Positions 42,901 through 54,500 of a stretch of DNA of 64,000 nt are shown in pieces. The translations under genes and the position numbers were made by a program. The notes beneath the pieces were generated by a model that saw only the letters and a list, made by a program, of their open reading frames with translations, did no database searches and had not been told where the DNA came from. Position 1 is the stretch's first letter; each line of letters starts with the position of its first letter. Source of the DNA: Tritrichomonas musculus (taxonomy: Eukaryota > Parabasalia > Tritrichomonadida > Tritrichomonadidae); contig JAPFFF010000063.1 of assembly GCA_039105265.1 (NCBI GenBank), positions 1 through 64,000 on the forward strand, given 5' to 3'.

Positions 42901-45887
42901 TCCTTGACTTCACTGTTAAACACTTCTTCGAACTTTTTCCTGTGCTTCGCTAAACGGTCACCCCACAGCTTCGGGAGGTGCACGAAATCATCATCTTCCT
43001 TCATGCACCTCGACTTCCAATTCTCAGCTTTGGACAGGCAACTCTCAATGTCCACGATCGAAGCTGACGCTGGGTGAGCCGGATGTTCATCAATTGTGTG
43101 AGTATCTTCTTCGCTAGATGAAGAGACTGAATGCAAGTGCGCCTCAGGCAGTCTCTCGTTGGCAGGTATGAACCCAGCCTGTCGTCTCCGTCTGCGTGAG
43201 TCTTCCCCGCGACGACGATCTTCCATCACTTGGAGATCCACCGATTCGTCTGCCCGAGGTTGCACTGGCATCTGTCTCTCATCATCTTGAGTGACTCTGT
43301 TCTCACTCCTCACAATCTTGATTCTCTCCAGGTCAGTGTTGGCTTCACGAATTTCATCGTCATCGGTTTCAGGCGAAAGCCAATTAGCGGATATACTGAT
43401 GTCGATTGCCTGAACCCGATGACCTTCAACATTGGCCTGGGGATGTGATCTGTTGGTATGCTGTTTGACTGTAGCTTTGTCTCTACCAACGAAGTCCTTG
43501 CATTTCATGCACAAGGAACCGTGCAGGTCATGGTAAACATCGCTAGCCACAAGTAATTTTCGATGTTTCTTAGCGTGCAGAATGCTCATCGCCCAGAAGA
43601 CTCCAACTTCACGTTTAAGCGCTTCCATGTCCTGGTGCGATGAGCCCATGTGGCTGCTCAATGAGTTCGCTCTGCTGACCAAGTAGTCGCAGTCGCTGCA
43701 CGGACAAACGTGAATGGTACGATAGTGAAAAGCGTCAGGCGGAAGGTGAGGTGAATCGATCTTCCACCTCAGCTTCCTGCTGACAATGTACTCGAACGCC
43801 GCTTGCTCCAGAGGAATATTATTCGTCGTGTGCGTCGATTTGAGGTGAAAAGACAAGGACGCACATGTGGGAAACGTTTTGTCGCAGTAAGGGCAGTAAA
43901 ACTGCCCAACTCCTAACCATCTGTCTTTCTGATACATGAGGAGAATGATAGGAGTGTCAACGTCGCTAACGTTTGCGAATAGTGAAGTGTCGATGTTTGC
44001 CACCTGCAAGATATAAATGAGAGACTTCATGTCTGTTTTAGTCTTCGCACCAGCCAGTTCGCTCACGATCCAATCAATGGAAACATTGTCACCCACAGGT
44101 GAAGAAGGATTATCATCACTACCACCGTGATTGTCATCATCGGAATGATCAGAGTGTTCAGAGTGAGAGTGAGCATCGGTGAACTCTTCAGCACCACTAA
44201 CAACGCTGCTTGTACCAGAAGAGTTACTGGTAGTTTGAGTAACTAAGGAGTTGGTTCGAGATCCGAGAAAATTATTGTTTGAGAATGTGTTAAGCAACGA
44301 ATGGTTCCCAGAGAGAGTAAATAGTGGAACCACTTTCTCATTGATCTCGAACACAAACTTAGGTACCTCAATCACTGATGTGTATAATTTCTCCTTCGTG
44401 ACTACTTGATGATGATCGATGTGAGCAGTTGACGTGACAACCCGATCGTCGACGCCAACAGAATGATGCGTGATGTGAGCCGTTGACGTGACTGTTTGGT
44501 TGTCAACGTCAACAGCGTGATGAGCGACGTAAGCTGTTGACGTGACAGTCTGATTGTCAACGTCAACAGCGTGATGAGCGACGTGAGCTGTTGACTTGAC
44601 AATCTGATTGTTAACGTCAACAGCGTGATTAGCAACGTGAGCTGTTGAGTTGACAATCTGATTGTCGACGCCAACGCTATGATGAGCAACATGAGCCATT
44701 GACGCGACAACCCGATTGTCGACGTCAACGCTGTGGTGAGCTGCATGAGCAGTTGACTCGACAGTCTGGTTGTCGACGTCAACGCTATGATGAACAAGAT
44801 TAACATTGTTATGAGAAACATTATAGTTAGAGATATTATTATTAATGAAACTATTATTAGTGAAACTATTACTATTATTAACATTGAACATATTGGTATT
44901 CATGACTAACATGTGATTTGAAAAGTCGGTGAAGAGATTATTGCAACCGATGTTGCACGAGAATGAGACCGCCAGCGAGTTTAATACATTATATACATGG
45001 GAAACAAAAGGCGAACGTGGGAAGGAGCAAAAATTGAATGGAACCGCCGGAACCATGCTCGGATGGACGAAGGTCTCAGGGAGGAGCACCTTCTGGCTGA
45101 GTTCTGCATCTGAAGCAGGTACTGCAGGGCGGTTTCGGTCGAGTATTGGTTGCCCATTCGAAATGATCATTTGTCCTCGGGCAACCAATACACCTTCAAC
45201 TGACTTATCCTTTGCAAGGTAACTCAGAGGGGAACGGGCAGCCAGTGAAGGATCGCTCGTAATGACGAACCAAGAGGGGTTCTGACCACCCTCTGGATTC
45301 GTCGGATTATAGTGTACTCCTGACTGCAGGAGTACCTCTGTCGTCCTTTGTGTATTAGGAACTATGAGATTTCTGGCGCAATTTGGTCGGCTCGTAGAAT
45401 CACTTTGATGCGCATCTGATCTAAATTCTTCGGAATCTGAAAAGTCTGGGGAAACGTTGGAATCGCTCTGCGAGGTACTCCGTATGTTGATAGGAGCAGG
45501 TCCAACCGGCGGGTGCCGCTGCTCCGTAGGATATGAAATTCGATCTGTGAGTGAGTATTGCGCGGGAAGATTATGAGGAACATTTGGAACATATCGAGGC
45601 TGTGTATTTGATTGAGTTGTGTTCGGGGCAAACTGGTCCCCGTTTTGGTGTGTCTTTGAATTGATATCTCTAGAGTTGCGAGATATTGGAGAAGTAGCGA
45701 GTTTGTTGTAATTTATATTGAAAGGGCTATCAACTGTATTAATTTGAGGCGAAAAACTACGAAATTCTGGTGTTCCATTTCCATCATCATCAGAAAAATT
45801 TCCACCAAAATCATCAATTTTGGTATCAATCGAATCAGCGTCGAGTGCTAATTCGGAAAATCTAGGTTTGGTCGTGCAAAAAAGCAT
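39903..45887 (-). pseudogene. LINE polyprotein (zinc fingers + reverse transcriptase), damaged
   Basis: The open part is 1645 codons (40950-45887), then the same frame continues to the repeat junction after two in-frame TAG codons, at about 40950 and 40893. Residues about 362-495 are seven 18-residue repeats (HSVDVDNQTV type). Three CCHH fingers lie at about 665, 728 and 792. The RT spans about 1220-1520, with the palm motifs DFSDAFGSVP, KGVKQGCPLSPTLFN and YADD at 1481-1484. Past the duplication a partial CCHC knuckle (CSLCGQ) remains. The three-finger N-terminus recalls the R2-A group. It cannot make a full protein. Confidence 0.88.
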
Positions 45888-45898
45888 ATATGAAAACT
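39903..45898 (-). mobile_element. R2-like LINE copy 1a, 3'-truncated chimera
   Basis: This is a non-LTR retrotransposon on the minus strand. Its 5' end abuts the tail of the small element at 45899-46976, with an 11-nt leader. Its 3' end is lost at the palindromic repeat at 39902, so the endonuclease domain and tail are missing. Near 40690 the sequence jumps back by about 410 bp, repeating the region from VDAIKRF to TSNILA. The two copies differ at many positions, so the element joins two subfamilies. Confidence 0.88.
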
Positions 45899-46976
45899 AA
45901 AAAAAAATCTCCCCCCGTGTGGTTTAAATGTTTATTAAATGCTTTAAGAGTTTTGCGATTAAGCAATTTAATAAGTAAAAGCTAGGCATAAGCTTTAAGA
46001 AAAAAAATGGAAATAAAAGGGAACAGAATAAAACTTGAAGTTAAAAGGTCCAAAAAGACTTCAAGTAATGAGTCAGACTTGGAATAAACGGTCGCCAAAA
46101 ATGATCATTGAGCAACACAGATCATTCTGAGGACGGGTTGTGTTACAAACCAGCGATGGTTTCCGAGTCTGATGTAAAACAACTCGTCTAAAGAACAAAG
46201 AACTTGAAACAATGTAACAATGTAATTGAGGATATCAGATTGAGATCTGAAAATGAGGAACAATGAGTAACGGATAAAACAATTGAACAAGAACTTAAAA
46301 GTGAGAACGAACGGGCTCATTGAGCGCCCTTCAGTAGAGTCACGCGACATGTGTCAGGCAGCATCTTGCGGAGATCCTTTACCGTAGACGCTTGTTGACT
46401 GCTGTCTTTTGATTCTTTCATCAAGGCAGTGTGATCATTGAAATCACAAGCAGACTCACTGATAGATGACTCCATATATAAAAATGAATAAACTAAAAGA
46501 GTAAAAATAAGTAGCAATTTACTTCGATCTGTCCGTGAGAATCGTCTTCATACTGTATAACGCCTTGTATATTTGAGAATATTGAGAGAAATTGTAAAAT
46601 GAGAATGGAGTCACGAAAAGTAGGAAACCGAGGGAACAGAAAGGCGCGATCGAAGGAAACTGGAATAAACAAAGTGAGAAGGAAGAGTATAATATCATTA
46701 GAGTAAGTTTTGAGAGGTATATTTGAGATTGCATATAACTTATTGAGTATGAGATATAACGTTAAGAGCTGAGATTGATAATATGAGATAAGAAACAACA
46801 GTATAATATTGTGGTAAGTCCAGTGGTCGGACTTTGTGAGGTGACCCTACATATAATTGAAATCAGTTTGGAAAATTCGGACGAAACATCGATCTGAGGG
46901 CACCAAACGAATCAGCTCAGTGCACTGATTACGAATATCTAGTTATTGCCTGCGTAAACCTCGAAAATAAAAATGG
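45899..46976 (-). mobile_element. Non-autonomous LINE derivative, type A (copy A1)
   Basis: About 1.08 kb between two short junctions. On the sense (minus) strand it starts TTTTATTTTCGAGG and ends CCACACGGGGGGAGA plus T-run, the same tail as the full LINEs. Near its 5' end, ATTCGTAATCAG and GAGCTGATTCG resemble the first codons of the LINE ORF. The interior is unrelated to LINE protein. Short sense frames of 101 and 66 codons are present. Confidence 0.75.
46317..46517 (-). CDS. Short frame of type A element (66 codons), copy 1
   Basis: The frame ends in ...TCRVTLLKGAQ. An internal methionine gives a 52-residue hydrophilic, Ser/Asp/Lys-rich product (MESSISESACDFNDHTALM). The frame is kept in the three complete type A copies, but these are too alike to test for constraint. 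Coding status is uncertain; it may be part of a transcript with no protein role. Confidence 0.3.
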   Translation of the reverse strand: MLLIFTLLVYSFLYMESSISESACDFNDHTALMKESKDSSQQASTVKDLRKMLPDTCRVTLLKGAQ

Positions 46977-47840
46977 AAAAAAAAATCTCCTCCCGTGTGG
47001 ATTGTTTATTAAAAGCGGTTAGAAATGCATAAAAGCAAAAAGGAAGCGAAAGTTCGCAAAACTTTCAATCAAAAAAGCAATTTTGTAAGAAAAAAAGGTA
47101 TGCTTAAACCTTTAAAGTGAGACCAACTTGAACATAAGGAGCAACAGAACAATTAAAAAAAATATTCAATTAATTGAGAGGGAACGAGTATTAATTGAAT
47201 AATGAACGATCAACAATTGAAAGCCATATGATCGTCGTCTGAATGGATCTCATGGGCATCCATCCGTTGAGTCTATAGACGCATTGAGCCATAGCAACTT
47301 AAATAGGATATATATATCCGTCAAAGTTTAATCGGCAGCCGTCAAGCACTCTTGAGGGCCCGGAAGAGATAAGGAACATCAAGTGAACTCAATAAAAGAG
47401 GGCGACTCCAATAACAAAGAGAGTAAATTAACTTCGATCTGAGCTATGTATAGTCTATAAATAACGTAAAATACTGCAAATTAAAGATGTAAAATAGAGT
47501 CAATAAGACAGTATGATCGAAGGAATCTGAATAAACAACATGAGATAGAGGAGAATAATAACATAAGAGTAAAAGAATGAGATTTTGGTTAAAGAATATA
47601 TATCTGATCGAATGACAAGTATAACGTTAAGAGCTGAGATTGATAAATTGTAATGAACTAAGGTAGTATAACTGAGTGATATATCGAGTGGTCGGACTTT
47701 GTGATATGAGTTCTAATATAATTGAAATCGGTTTTGAAAATTTTGAGAAAAGTCGAGAAGAGTGGTATCAATCGACTCAGTAGAAGGTGCTGATCACGAA
47801 TATGTAGCTAAAGTTAACCAAAATCTCGAAAATAAAAATG
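46977..47840 (-). mobile_element. Non-autonomous LINE derivative, type B (copy B1)
   Basis: About 0.86 kb. On the sense strand it starts TTTTATTTTCGAGATTTTGG and ends CCACACGGGAGGAGA plus T-run. It shares with type A the stretches CACAAAGTCCGACCACT and CAGATCGAAGT, and with LINE 2 the N-terminal coding stretch TGAGTCGATTGATACC (LINE 2: TGAATCGATTGATACC). No long frame. It is a second, related small element. Confidence 0.72.
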
Positions 47841-48330
47841 AAAAAAAAATCTCCTCCCGTGTGGTTTAAATGTTTATTAAATGCTTTAAGAGTTTTGCGA
47901 TTAAGCAATTAATAAAAAAAGCTAGGCATAAGCTTTAAGAAAAAAAAGGAAAATAAAAGGAAAAAGGTAAAACTTGAAGTTAAAAGGTCCAAAAAGACTT
48001 CAAGTAATGAGTCAGACTTGGAATAAACGGTCGCCAAAAAAAGATCATTGAGCAACACAGATCATTCTGAGGACGGGTTGTGTTACAACCAGCGATGGTT
48101 TCCGAGTCTGATGTAAAACAACGCGTCTAAAGAACAAAGAACTTGAAACAATGTAACAATGTAATTGAGGATATCAGATTGAGATCTGAAAATGAGGAAC
48201 AATGAGTAACGGATAAAACAATTGAACAAGAACTTAAATGAGAGAACGAACGGGCTCATTGAGCGCCCTTCAGTAGAGTCACGCGACATGTGTCAGGCAG
48301 CATCTTGCGGAGATCCTTTACCGTAGACGC
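47841..48330 (-). mobile_element. Type A element, 5'-truncated (copy A')
   Basis: Matches the sense 3' half of copy A1 up to CCGTAGACGC (plus strand), where the hairpin-rich insert begins. The 5' half is absent here. Confidence 0.8.
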
Positions 48331-48338
48331 AGTAGTAT

Positions 48339-48597
48339 AGTATAGGCTCCGCTACCGCCAAGCCTATACTTGGGGGCTCCGCAGAGGCTCCGCACCCCAC
48401 TACTCCAGGGGTTCGCACCCCTGGACCCCCTCAAAAGGCCCCCGCATTCAAAAAGTTCGCAGCAAAAAAAATCCAAACTCATACTTTTATCGTCTCGTTA
48501 TCAAAATTATTTTAGCCCAAAAAAATCGACCTAAATGAATTTGTGGGATAAATCCCACCGGGGGCATATCCCCCGGATGGTCTGGGCTAAAGCCCAG
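48339..48597. repeat. Cluster of five perfect hairpins
   Basis: Stems: 48339-48348 with 48361-48370 (10 bp, 12-nt loop); 48404-48412 with 48417-48425 (9 bp, TCGC loop); 48543-48549 with 48552-48558 (7 bp, 2-nt loop); 48558-48564 with 48570-48576 (7 bp, 5-nt loop); 48582-48588 with 48591-48597 (7 bp, 2-nt loop). The last three are back to back. G/C runs follow near 48660-48682. Confidence 0.85.
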
Positions 48598-48900
48598 CAT
48601 GCATCCCCCCTCTTTTGCTTACGCAAAATCTTTTTCTTTTTTGTTCTCTCCCCCCTCTCGTCCCCCCCGCTGGGGGGGGGGCTCAGATTACCTTCGGGCT
48701 ATATATCTAAACACCTAGGGAGGCTCACTCCTAATGTCGTTCGCTAATATAGAATCTTTTTTATTATATGTAGTAGTATATATAAATGGCGTGATTTCTT
48801 AACGTTCCGTCAAGAAATCCCAACCATTTTTTGTTAAGATATCCCTTCGAATCAAGAAGTTGTTTTATAATGATTGAAATGTACCCGACGCTAAGCTATT

Positions 48901-49806
48901 TTATTTTGCCTCAAGAGCAGCGATACGAGATTCTAGGGAAGCAATTTTTGATTCTAATATTTGGCATCTCCTAGCTGAGTATACTAATTTTTCCAATTCA
49001 TTTGTTGTTTTGTTTGATAAATCAGCATTTGAAGTCAATAAATCGTTTGAATAAATTGCATTACCAATATAATATGTTGATGTGAAGATAAATATATCTA
49101 CAGGATATTGATTTTGAAGATAGAACGACCCCCAATTTTCAGCACCATCCATATTAAAAGTGAATATTCTAGAGGAAGAATCATATGCTACAGAAAATGG
49201 ATAAGATTCATTTTTGAAGAGAATTGGTTTGGATAATTCATCGCTATTTATAATTTCATTATTTTTGAAGTGAATATTGATTTTATAATAAACACTTATC
49301 GGGCTTACACTTACTTTACATGTTATTGTGCCACAAACAACAGGATACGGAAAAGTTATTGAAAAATTATTTACGGATGAGGGGTGTTCATATATAGGCA
49401 TCGGAACAAGTATATCGGTGAGATTGTTATGATACAACATTTTATCGTCTGCGTATAAGTTGTTTTTGATAAAGACATCACCATCTTTGTCTTGTTCTAT
49501 AGTTGTGATTCTATTTTCAAAATCGTTTATTTGTTCATCATAAACACTTTTCAAAGCATACTTTTTATCAGCTTCTGATTTTCGTATAAATAGATTATGT
49601 ATATAATCTATTATGTCATAATTATTTTTTTGAAATTCATCTTTTGATAAATATTTAAGATCAATCATCTCCTTACAATATAAATCATTAGAATCAAATT
49701 TATAGTCCTCTTCAATATATAATTCCGTAATATTTAATATTTCACTACCTTTACGTATATAAAATGTTATAATATCGTTGGATACATCATATCCTTTGCT
49801 CATCAC
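48901..49806 (-). CDS. 301-aa protein of unknown function with C-terminal coiled coil
   Basis: I do not recognise a family. About 90-115 and 280-301 are heptad-like (RRCQILESKIASLESRIAAL), suggesting a coiled-coil trimer or dimer at the C-terminus. The middle, about 125-245, is rich in beta-type residues and aromatics (FSITFPYPVVCGTITCKVSV), as in fibre or capsid-associated proteins. No signal peptide or membrane span. It is the only gene in the hairpin-rich insert, and its AT-rich codons contrast with the flanking GC-rich DNA. A structural gene of a virus-like element is one possibility; a host gene carried in is another. Confidence 0.6.
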   Translation of the reverse strand: MMSKGYDVSNDIITFYIRKGSEILNITELYIEEDYKFDSNDLYCKEMIDLKYLSKDEFQKNNYDIIDYIHNLFIRKSEADKKYALKSVYDEQINDFENRITTIEQDKDGDVFIKNNLYADDKMLYHNNLTDILVPMPIYEHPSSVNNFSITFPYPVVCGTITCKVSVSPISVYYKINIHFKNNEIINSDELSKPILFKNESYPFSVAYDSSSRIFTFNMDGAENWGSFYLQNQYPVDIFIFTSTYYIGNAIYSNDLLTSNADLSNKTTNELEKLVYSARRCQILESKIASLESRIAALEAK

Positions 49807-49875
49807 TTTTAGACGTATATTTGAGTTATTAGAATTATAGAAATAATAAGTAAGACCTTCCTGTGAAAAAATCCA

Positions 49876-50501
49876 ATATGATCGTCGTCTGAATGGATCT
49901 CATGGGCATCCATCCGTTGAGTCTATAGACGCATTGAGCCATAGCAACTTAAATAGGATATATATATCCGTCAAAGTTTAATCGGCAGCCGTCAAGCACT
50001 CTTGAGGGCCCGGAAGAGATAAGAATCATCAAGTGGCCTCGTAAAAAAAAAAATGACTCCGTAAACATTTATTTTACTTCGATCTGCACAAAGGATAAAT
50101 AAAATAGCATAAAAGTATAACGCTGATAAATGAGGCGATGAGAAAAATTGAATAAGGATGTAAGGAGTCTGAGAACAGCGTGATCGAAGGAATAAACGAC
50201 ATGAGAGTGAGGAGAATAATAGCATAAGAGCAAAAGAATGAGATTTTGGTTAAAGAATATATATCTGATTGAATGACAAGTATAACGTTAAGAGCTGAGA
50301 TTGATAAATTGTAATGAACTAAGGTAGTATAACTGAGTGATATATCGAGTGGTCGGACTTTGTGATATGAGTTCTAATATAATTGAAATCGGTTTTGAAA
50401 ATTTTGAGAAAAGTCGAGAAGAGTGGTATCAATCGACTCAGTAGAAGGTGCTGATCACGAATATGTAGCTAAAGTTAACCAAAATCTCGAAAATAAAAAT
50501 G
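49876..50501 (-). mobile_element. Type B element, 3'-truncated (copy B2)
   Basis: Matches B1 from ATATGATCGTCGTC (plus strand) to its 5' start with moderate divergence between about 50025 and 50230. The 3' tail is replaced by the insert. Confidence 0.75.
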
Positions 50502-51576
50502 AAAAAAAAAATCTCCTCCCGTGTGGTTTAAATGTTTATTAAATGCTTTAAGAGTTTTGCGATTAAGCAATTAATAAAAAAAGCTAGGCATAAGCTTTAA
50601 GAAAAAAAAGGAAAATAAAAGGAAAAAGGTAAAACTTGAAGTTAAAAGGTCCAAAAAGACTTCAAGTAATGAGTCAGACTTGGAATAAACGGTCGCCAAA
50701 AAAAGATCATTGAGCAACACAGATCATTCTGAGGACGGGTTGTGTTACAACCAGCGATGGTTTCCGAGTCTGATGTAAAACAACGCGTCTAAAGAACAAA
50801 GAACTTGAAACAATGTAACAATGTAATTGAGGATATCAGATTGAGATCTGAAAATGAGGAACAATGAGTAACGGATAAAACAATTGAACAAGAACTTAAA
50901 AGTGAGAACGAACGGGCTCATTGAGCGCCCTTCAGTAGAGTCACGCGACATGTGTCAGGCAGCATCTTGCGGAGATCCTTTACCGTAGACGCTTGTTGAC
51001 TGCTGTCTTTTGATTCTTTCATCAAGGCAGTGTGATCATTGAAATCACAAGCAGACTCACTGATAGATGACTCCATATATAAAAATGAATAAACTAAAAG
51101 AGTAAAAATAAGTAGCAATTTACTTCGATCTGTCCGTGAGAATCGTCTTCATACTGTATAACGCCTTGTATATTTGAGAATATTGAGAGAAATTGTAAAA
51201 TGAGAATGGAGTCACGAAAAGTAGGAAACCGAGGGAACAGAAAGGCGCGATCGAAGGAAACTGGAATAAACAAAGTGAGAAGGAAGAGTATAATATCATT
51301 AGAGTAAGTTTTGAGAGGTATATTTGAGATTGCATATAACTTATTGAGTATGAGATATAACGTTAAGACCTGAGATTGATAATATGAGATAAGAAACAAC
51401 AGTATAATATTGTGGTAAGTCCAGTGGTCGGACTTTGTGAGGTGACCCTACATATAATTGAAATCAGTTTGGAAAATTCGGACGAAACATCGATCTGAGG
51501 GCACCATACGAATCAGCTCAGTGCACTGATTACGAATATCTAGTTATTGCCTGCGTAAACCTCGAAAATAAAAATG
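50502..51576 (-). mobile_element. Type A element, complete (copy A2)
   Basis: Near-identical to A1 throughout, with both ends intact. It lies directly against the tail of LINE 2 on one side and the start of B2 on the other. Confidence 0.78.
50918..51118 (-). CDS. Short frame of type A element (66 codons), copy 2
   Basis: Identical protein to the frame at 46317-46517. Coding status uncertain. Confidence 0.3.
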   Translation of the reverse strand: MLLIFTLLVYSFLYMESSISESACDFNDHTALMKESKDSSQQASTVKDLRKMLPDTCRVTLLKGAQ

Positions 51577-54500
51577 AAAAAAAATCTCCTCCCGTGTGGA
51601 TTGTTTATTAAAAAACCATTAGAGTAAGAAAGCACGTAATCGTGCATAAAAGAAGCGTGAGTGATGGCTCACTCACAGTTAGAAGTCGATGAAGAATCTG
51701 AAAAATCTGAAACATCATTAAGAATCATTCCCTCTGAATTGACTTTTCTCCAATAAGGAACAGAACCTGAGTTAACAAGGACATCGTTGTCACTATCTGA
51801 GGAATCATCAGTAGAGGTTTTCGAAAAAGAACTATCAATAATAGGAGTAGAATGGTTACTGTCATCATTGATAAGTTGGTCCCAAGTATTATCATCAATG
51901 GAATTCATAGAACAATTCTGATAATCGGATTGAGATTGGATATCAGAAGAGGAAAGTTGATCATCAGAGTTTACTGAATTATCAGAATTAACTGAGATGT
52001 CGGTAGAGTTATGAGTTTGGTTGTTGGAAACAACAATGTTGTTGTGTGCAGGAGGATACCAATGATAAGCAATGAACATCGATTCGCGTAAAGATGTGAT
52101 AACCATTTGCTTTGCTATTTTCTTCCAGTCTGCTTCCGTACCAGTAATTCTTTTCAACTCATCTAACGTTTCACTTGGAATAGCACCAAGAGAAGATACA
52201 ACGATTACAAAGAAATCAACATCGCAATTGAATTGAACTTTACAATCTTCGATGAGTGATTTGTATTTGTTCAACTTCTGTTGTCTTCTAAGATTGAGAG
52301 TTGAAATTGTACCATGTTCATCATCGTCAGTCAACATTCCATAAGGAATCGTAATTTCAACGATGTGCAATTTGTCATTCTTCCACCAGAAAAGATCTGG
52401 TTTAAGATCAGCATTCTCACCTTCAAGTCGTCCGCCGTCGCGGCTCCGAACGACCTGGTTAGAATGAACTATGGCACGTTTATGATCAGTAATGTATTTA
52501 TTGATAATAAGAGCAATTGCATCGTGTCTTTTAGTAAATTCGTGTTTTCTATAAGAGCAACCATTTAGCAAATGGTGAATGGTTTCGATCTGTCCACAAC
52601 ATTTACAATTGCCGTCATCTTGTCTATGAGTTTGTCTTCTTTTCATACTGCCTGTAAAGAGAGAACCAAGTCTGGCTTTAAATGAAAAATTAACAATAGA
52701 ATCAGCAGCGTTAACTCTTTGAGAAATGTAGAAATTGCTAATAGGAGAATTCTTCAGTGTTTCGAAAGTATGTCCTTTTAATCTATTCTTAAGAAGTGAA
52801 GATATGTGTCTCTTTTGAATCACTTTCATGATTAACTTCATATCTTTCATATAATTAACTTTGATTTCAGTTTGCTCGTCATCAGTATTCAAAGGTTTAA
52901 TTGAAAAACCGGTATCGTCATGATTCATTTGAAGATTGAGATCGTGCAAGGCTTTAACAGTGCGTGAAAGAAGGTTCGAAGTTCCGCACCGATTGTTGCC
53001 TTTAATTGCACCAAATTCGGTCACGGGCACATGCAAAAAAGGTGAATCATCTTGGACATCAGCATCACGAAATTGCATTTCATCATTGCCTGCATATTTA
53101 CAAAACGATTGAACGACATCGATGAGATTATTCATGCCCATTTCTGAATCAGAAAAGAGAACAATGTCGTCAGCATATGCCTGGACAGAAGTAGATCTGT
53201 CATACCAGTGATAACCCTCATCTTGTGCAAGGTCATTTAATTTGACCAATAACGGTTCTATTCCAACATTGAACAATGTAGGGCTAAGTGGGCAACCCTG
53301 TTTGACACCTTTGGCAAATTCAATTTCATCACTAATGCGTCCATTAGAGACGATTCTGGTGGCAGCGTTTTTATAAGATGCAAGAATGCTCTTGACAAAA
53401 AGTTTGTCAAAACCGAGGTCCATAAGGTTCTTCTTAAAGAGTTCATGTGGGATTGACCCAAAGGCATCCTTGAAATCTATCGTCAAAATGTAAAGATTCT
53501 TCTGATGTCGAGCTGCATGATGAATCATCTCATCAGCGGTAACGATATGCTCTGCGGCACCAGAAGGAATTTTCATAAAACCTTTCTGTTGGCAATTAAT
53601 GAATCTCCTGTATTCATTTAAAGTTTGGAGAGTGCGTGAGATATGGCACATTATAATTCTGTATAGAGTGGATGTTATGGTGATCGGTCTCCAAGATCTA
53701 GTGTTGTTGACTTCACCTTTCTTGTATAGCATTATCGTTTTACAGGATTTAAGAATGGACGGGAAACTACCAGTTGATAACATTACATTCAGAGTGGTTT
53801 TGACAATGCGCGTTGAAACATCATTGCCTAGCTTCCAGATGGAATTACAGATACCATCACAGCCAACCGCAGAAAGGTTAGATCTACTTTTGATCGCATC
53901 TTTAATGGATTTATCCGACATGAGAAGCTCAGTGAAATATGAGTTGTCTTCATCTGAAAGAATATGATCAAGTGTGAATTTATGGCGAGGTTCGAAGTCC
54001 GCGACCTCACTCCAAGCCTTGCCATAGTCTTCCACAAAACTTTCGACTGGAACGGTGCATTCAGGGGTATCACTGTTAAGAATGAACCAATCGAGAGTTT
54101 TTTTGGAGTCTTCTTGATAAGCTTTCTGGATGAATTTCTTGTAACCATCGGATGAGTTCTCTTTGTATTTCGACTCAAGGTCAAATAATTTCGCTTTGAG
54201 GAATGATAGTTTATCTTCGAAATTACCTGCGTTGAGAATTGCATCCACTGTATCAATGTCACGACCTCCCACGAGTACCACAAAATCGTCAGGAGCGCGT
54301 GAAAGGAAGTCAATTAATTTATCTTTCAGGTCGGCAATCAGATTTAAAGTTGGCTGATCATTAATGTCGCCTTCAGTCAAAGTGTGCAGCAACTCAATGC
54401 CAGCAGTGAATTTGCTAGCGGCTTTGAGTTGAATAGGAACTTCAAAAGACCGAGGCTTTTTCTTTTTCTTCTTTTTAGAGTTGAATGCCGGAATGTGCAG

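Larger units (their letters stand above)
48331..49875. mobile_element. Hairpin-rich insert with one gene; possible virus-like element fragment
   Basis: About 1.5 kb of foreign sequence lying between a truncated type A and a truncated type B element. It starts AGTAGTATAGTATAGG, and AGTAGTATA-like sequence recurs near 48770. The first ~400 bp are GC-rich and full of perfect hairpins; the rest is AT-rich and carries a 301-aa gene. GC-rich hairpins next to an unfamiliar, structural-looking protein would fit a Maverick/Polinton-type remnant, which is common in trichomonads. This is a tentative call. It is clearly only a fragment of any such element. Confidence 0.4.

Noticed and set aside
41103-43448. 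Several plus-strand frames of 70-120 codons opposite LINE 1a
   Set aside because: They are antisense shadows of the LINE coding sequence.
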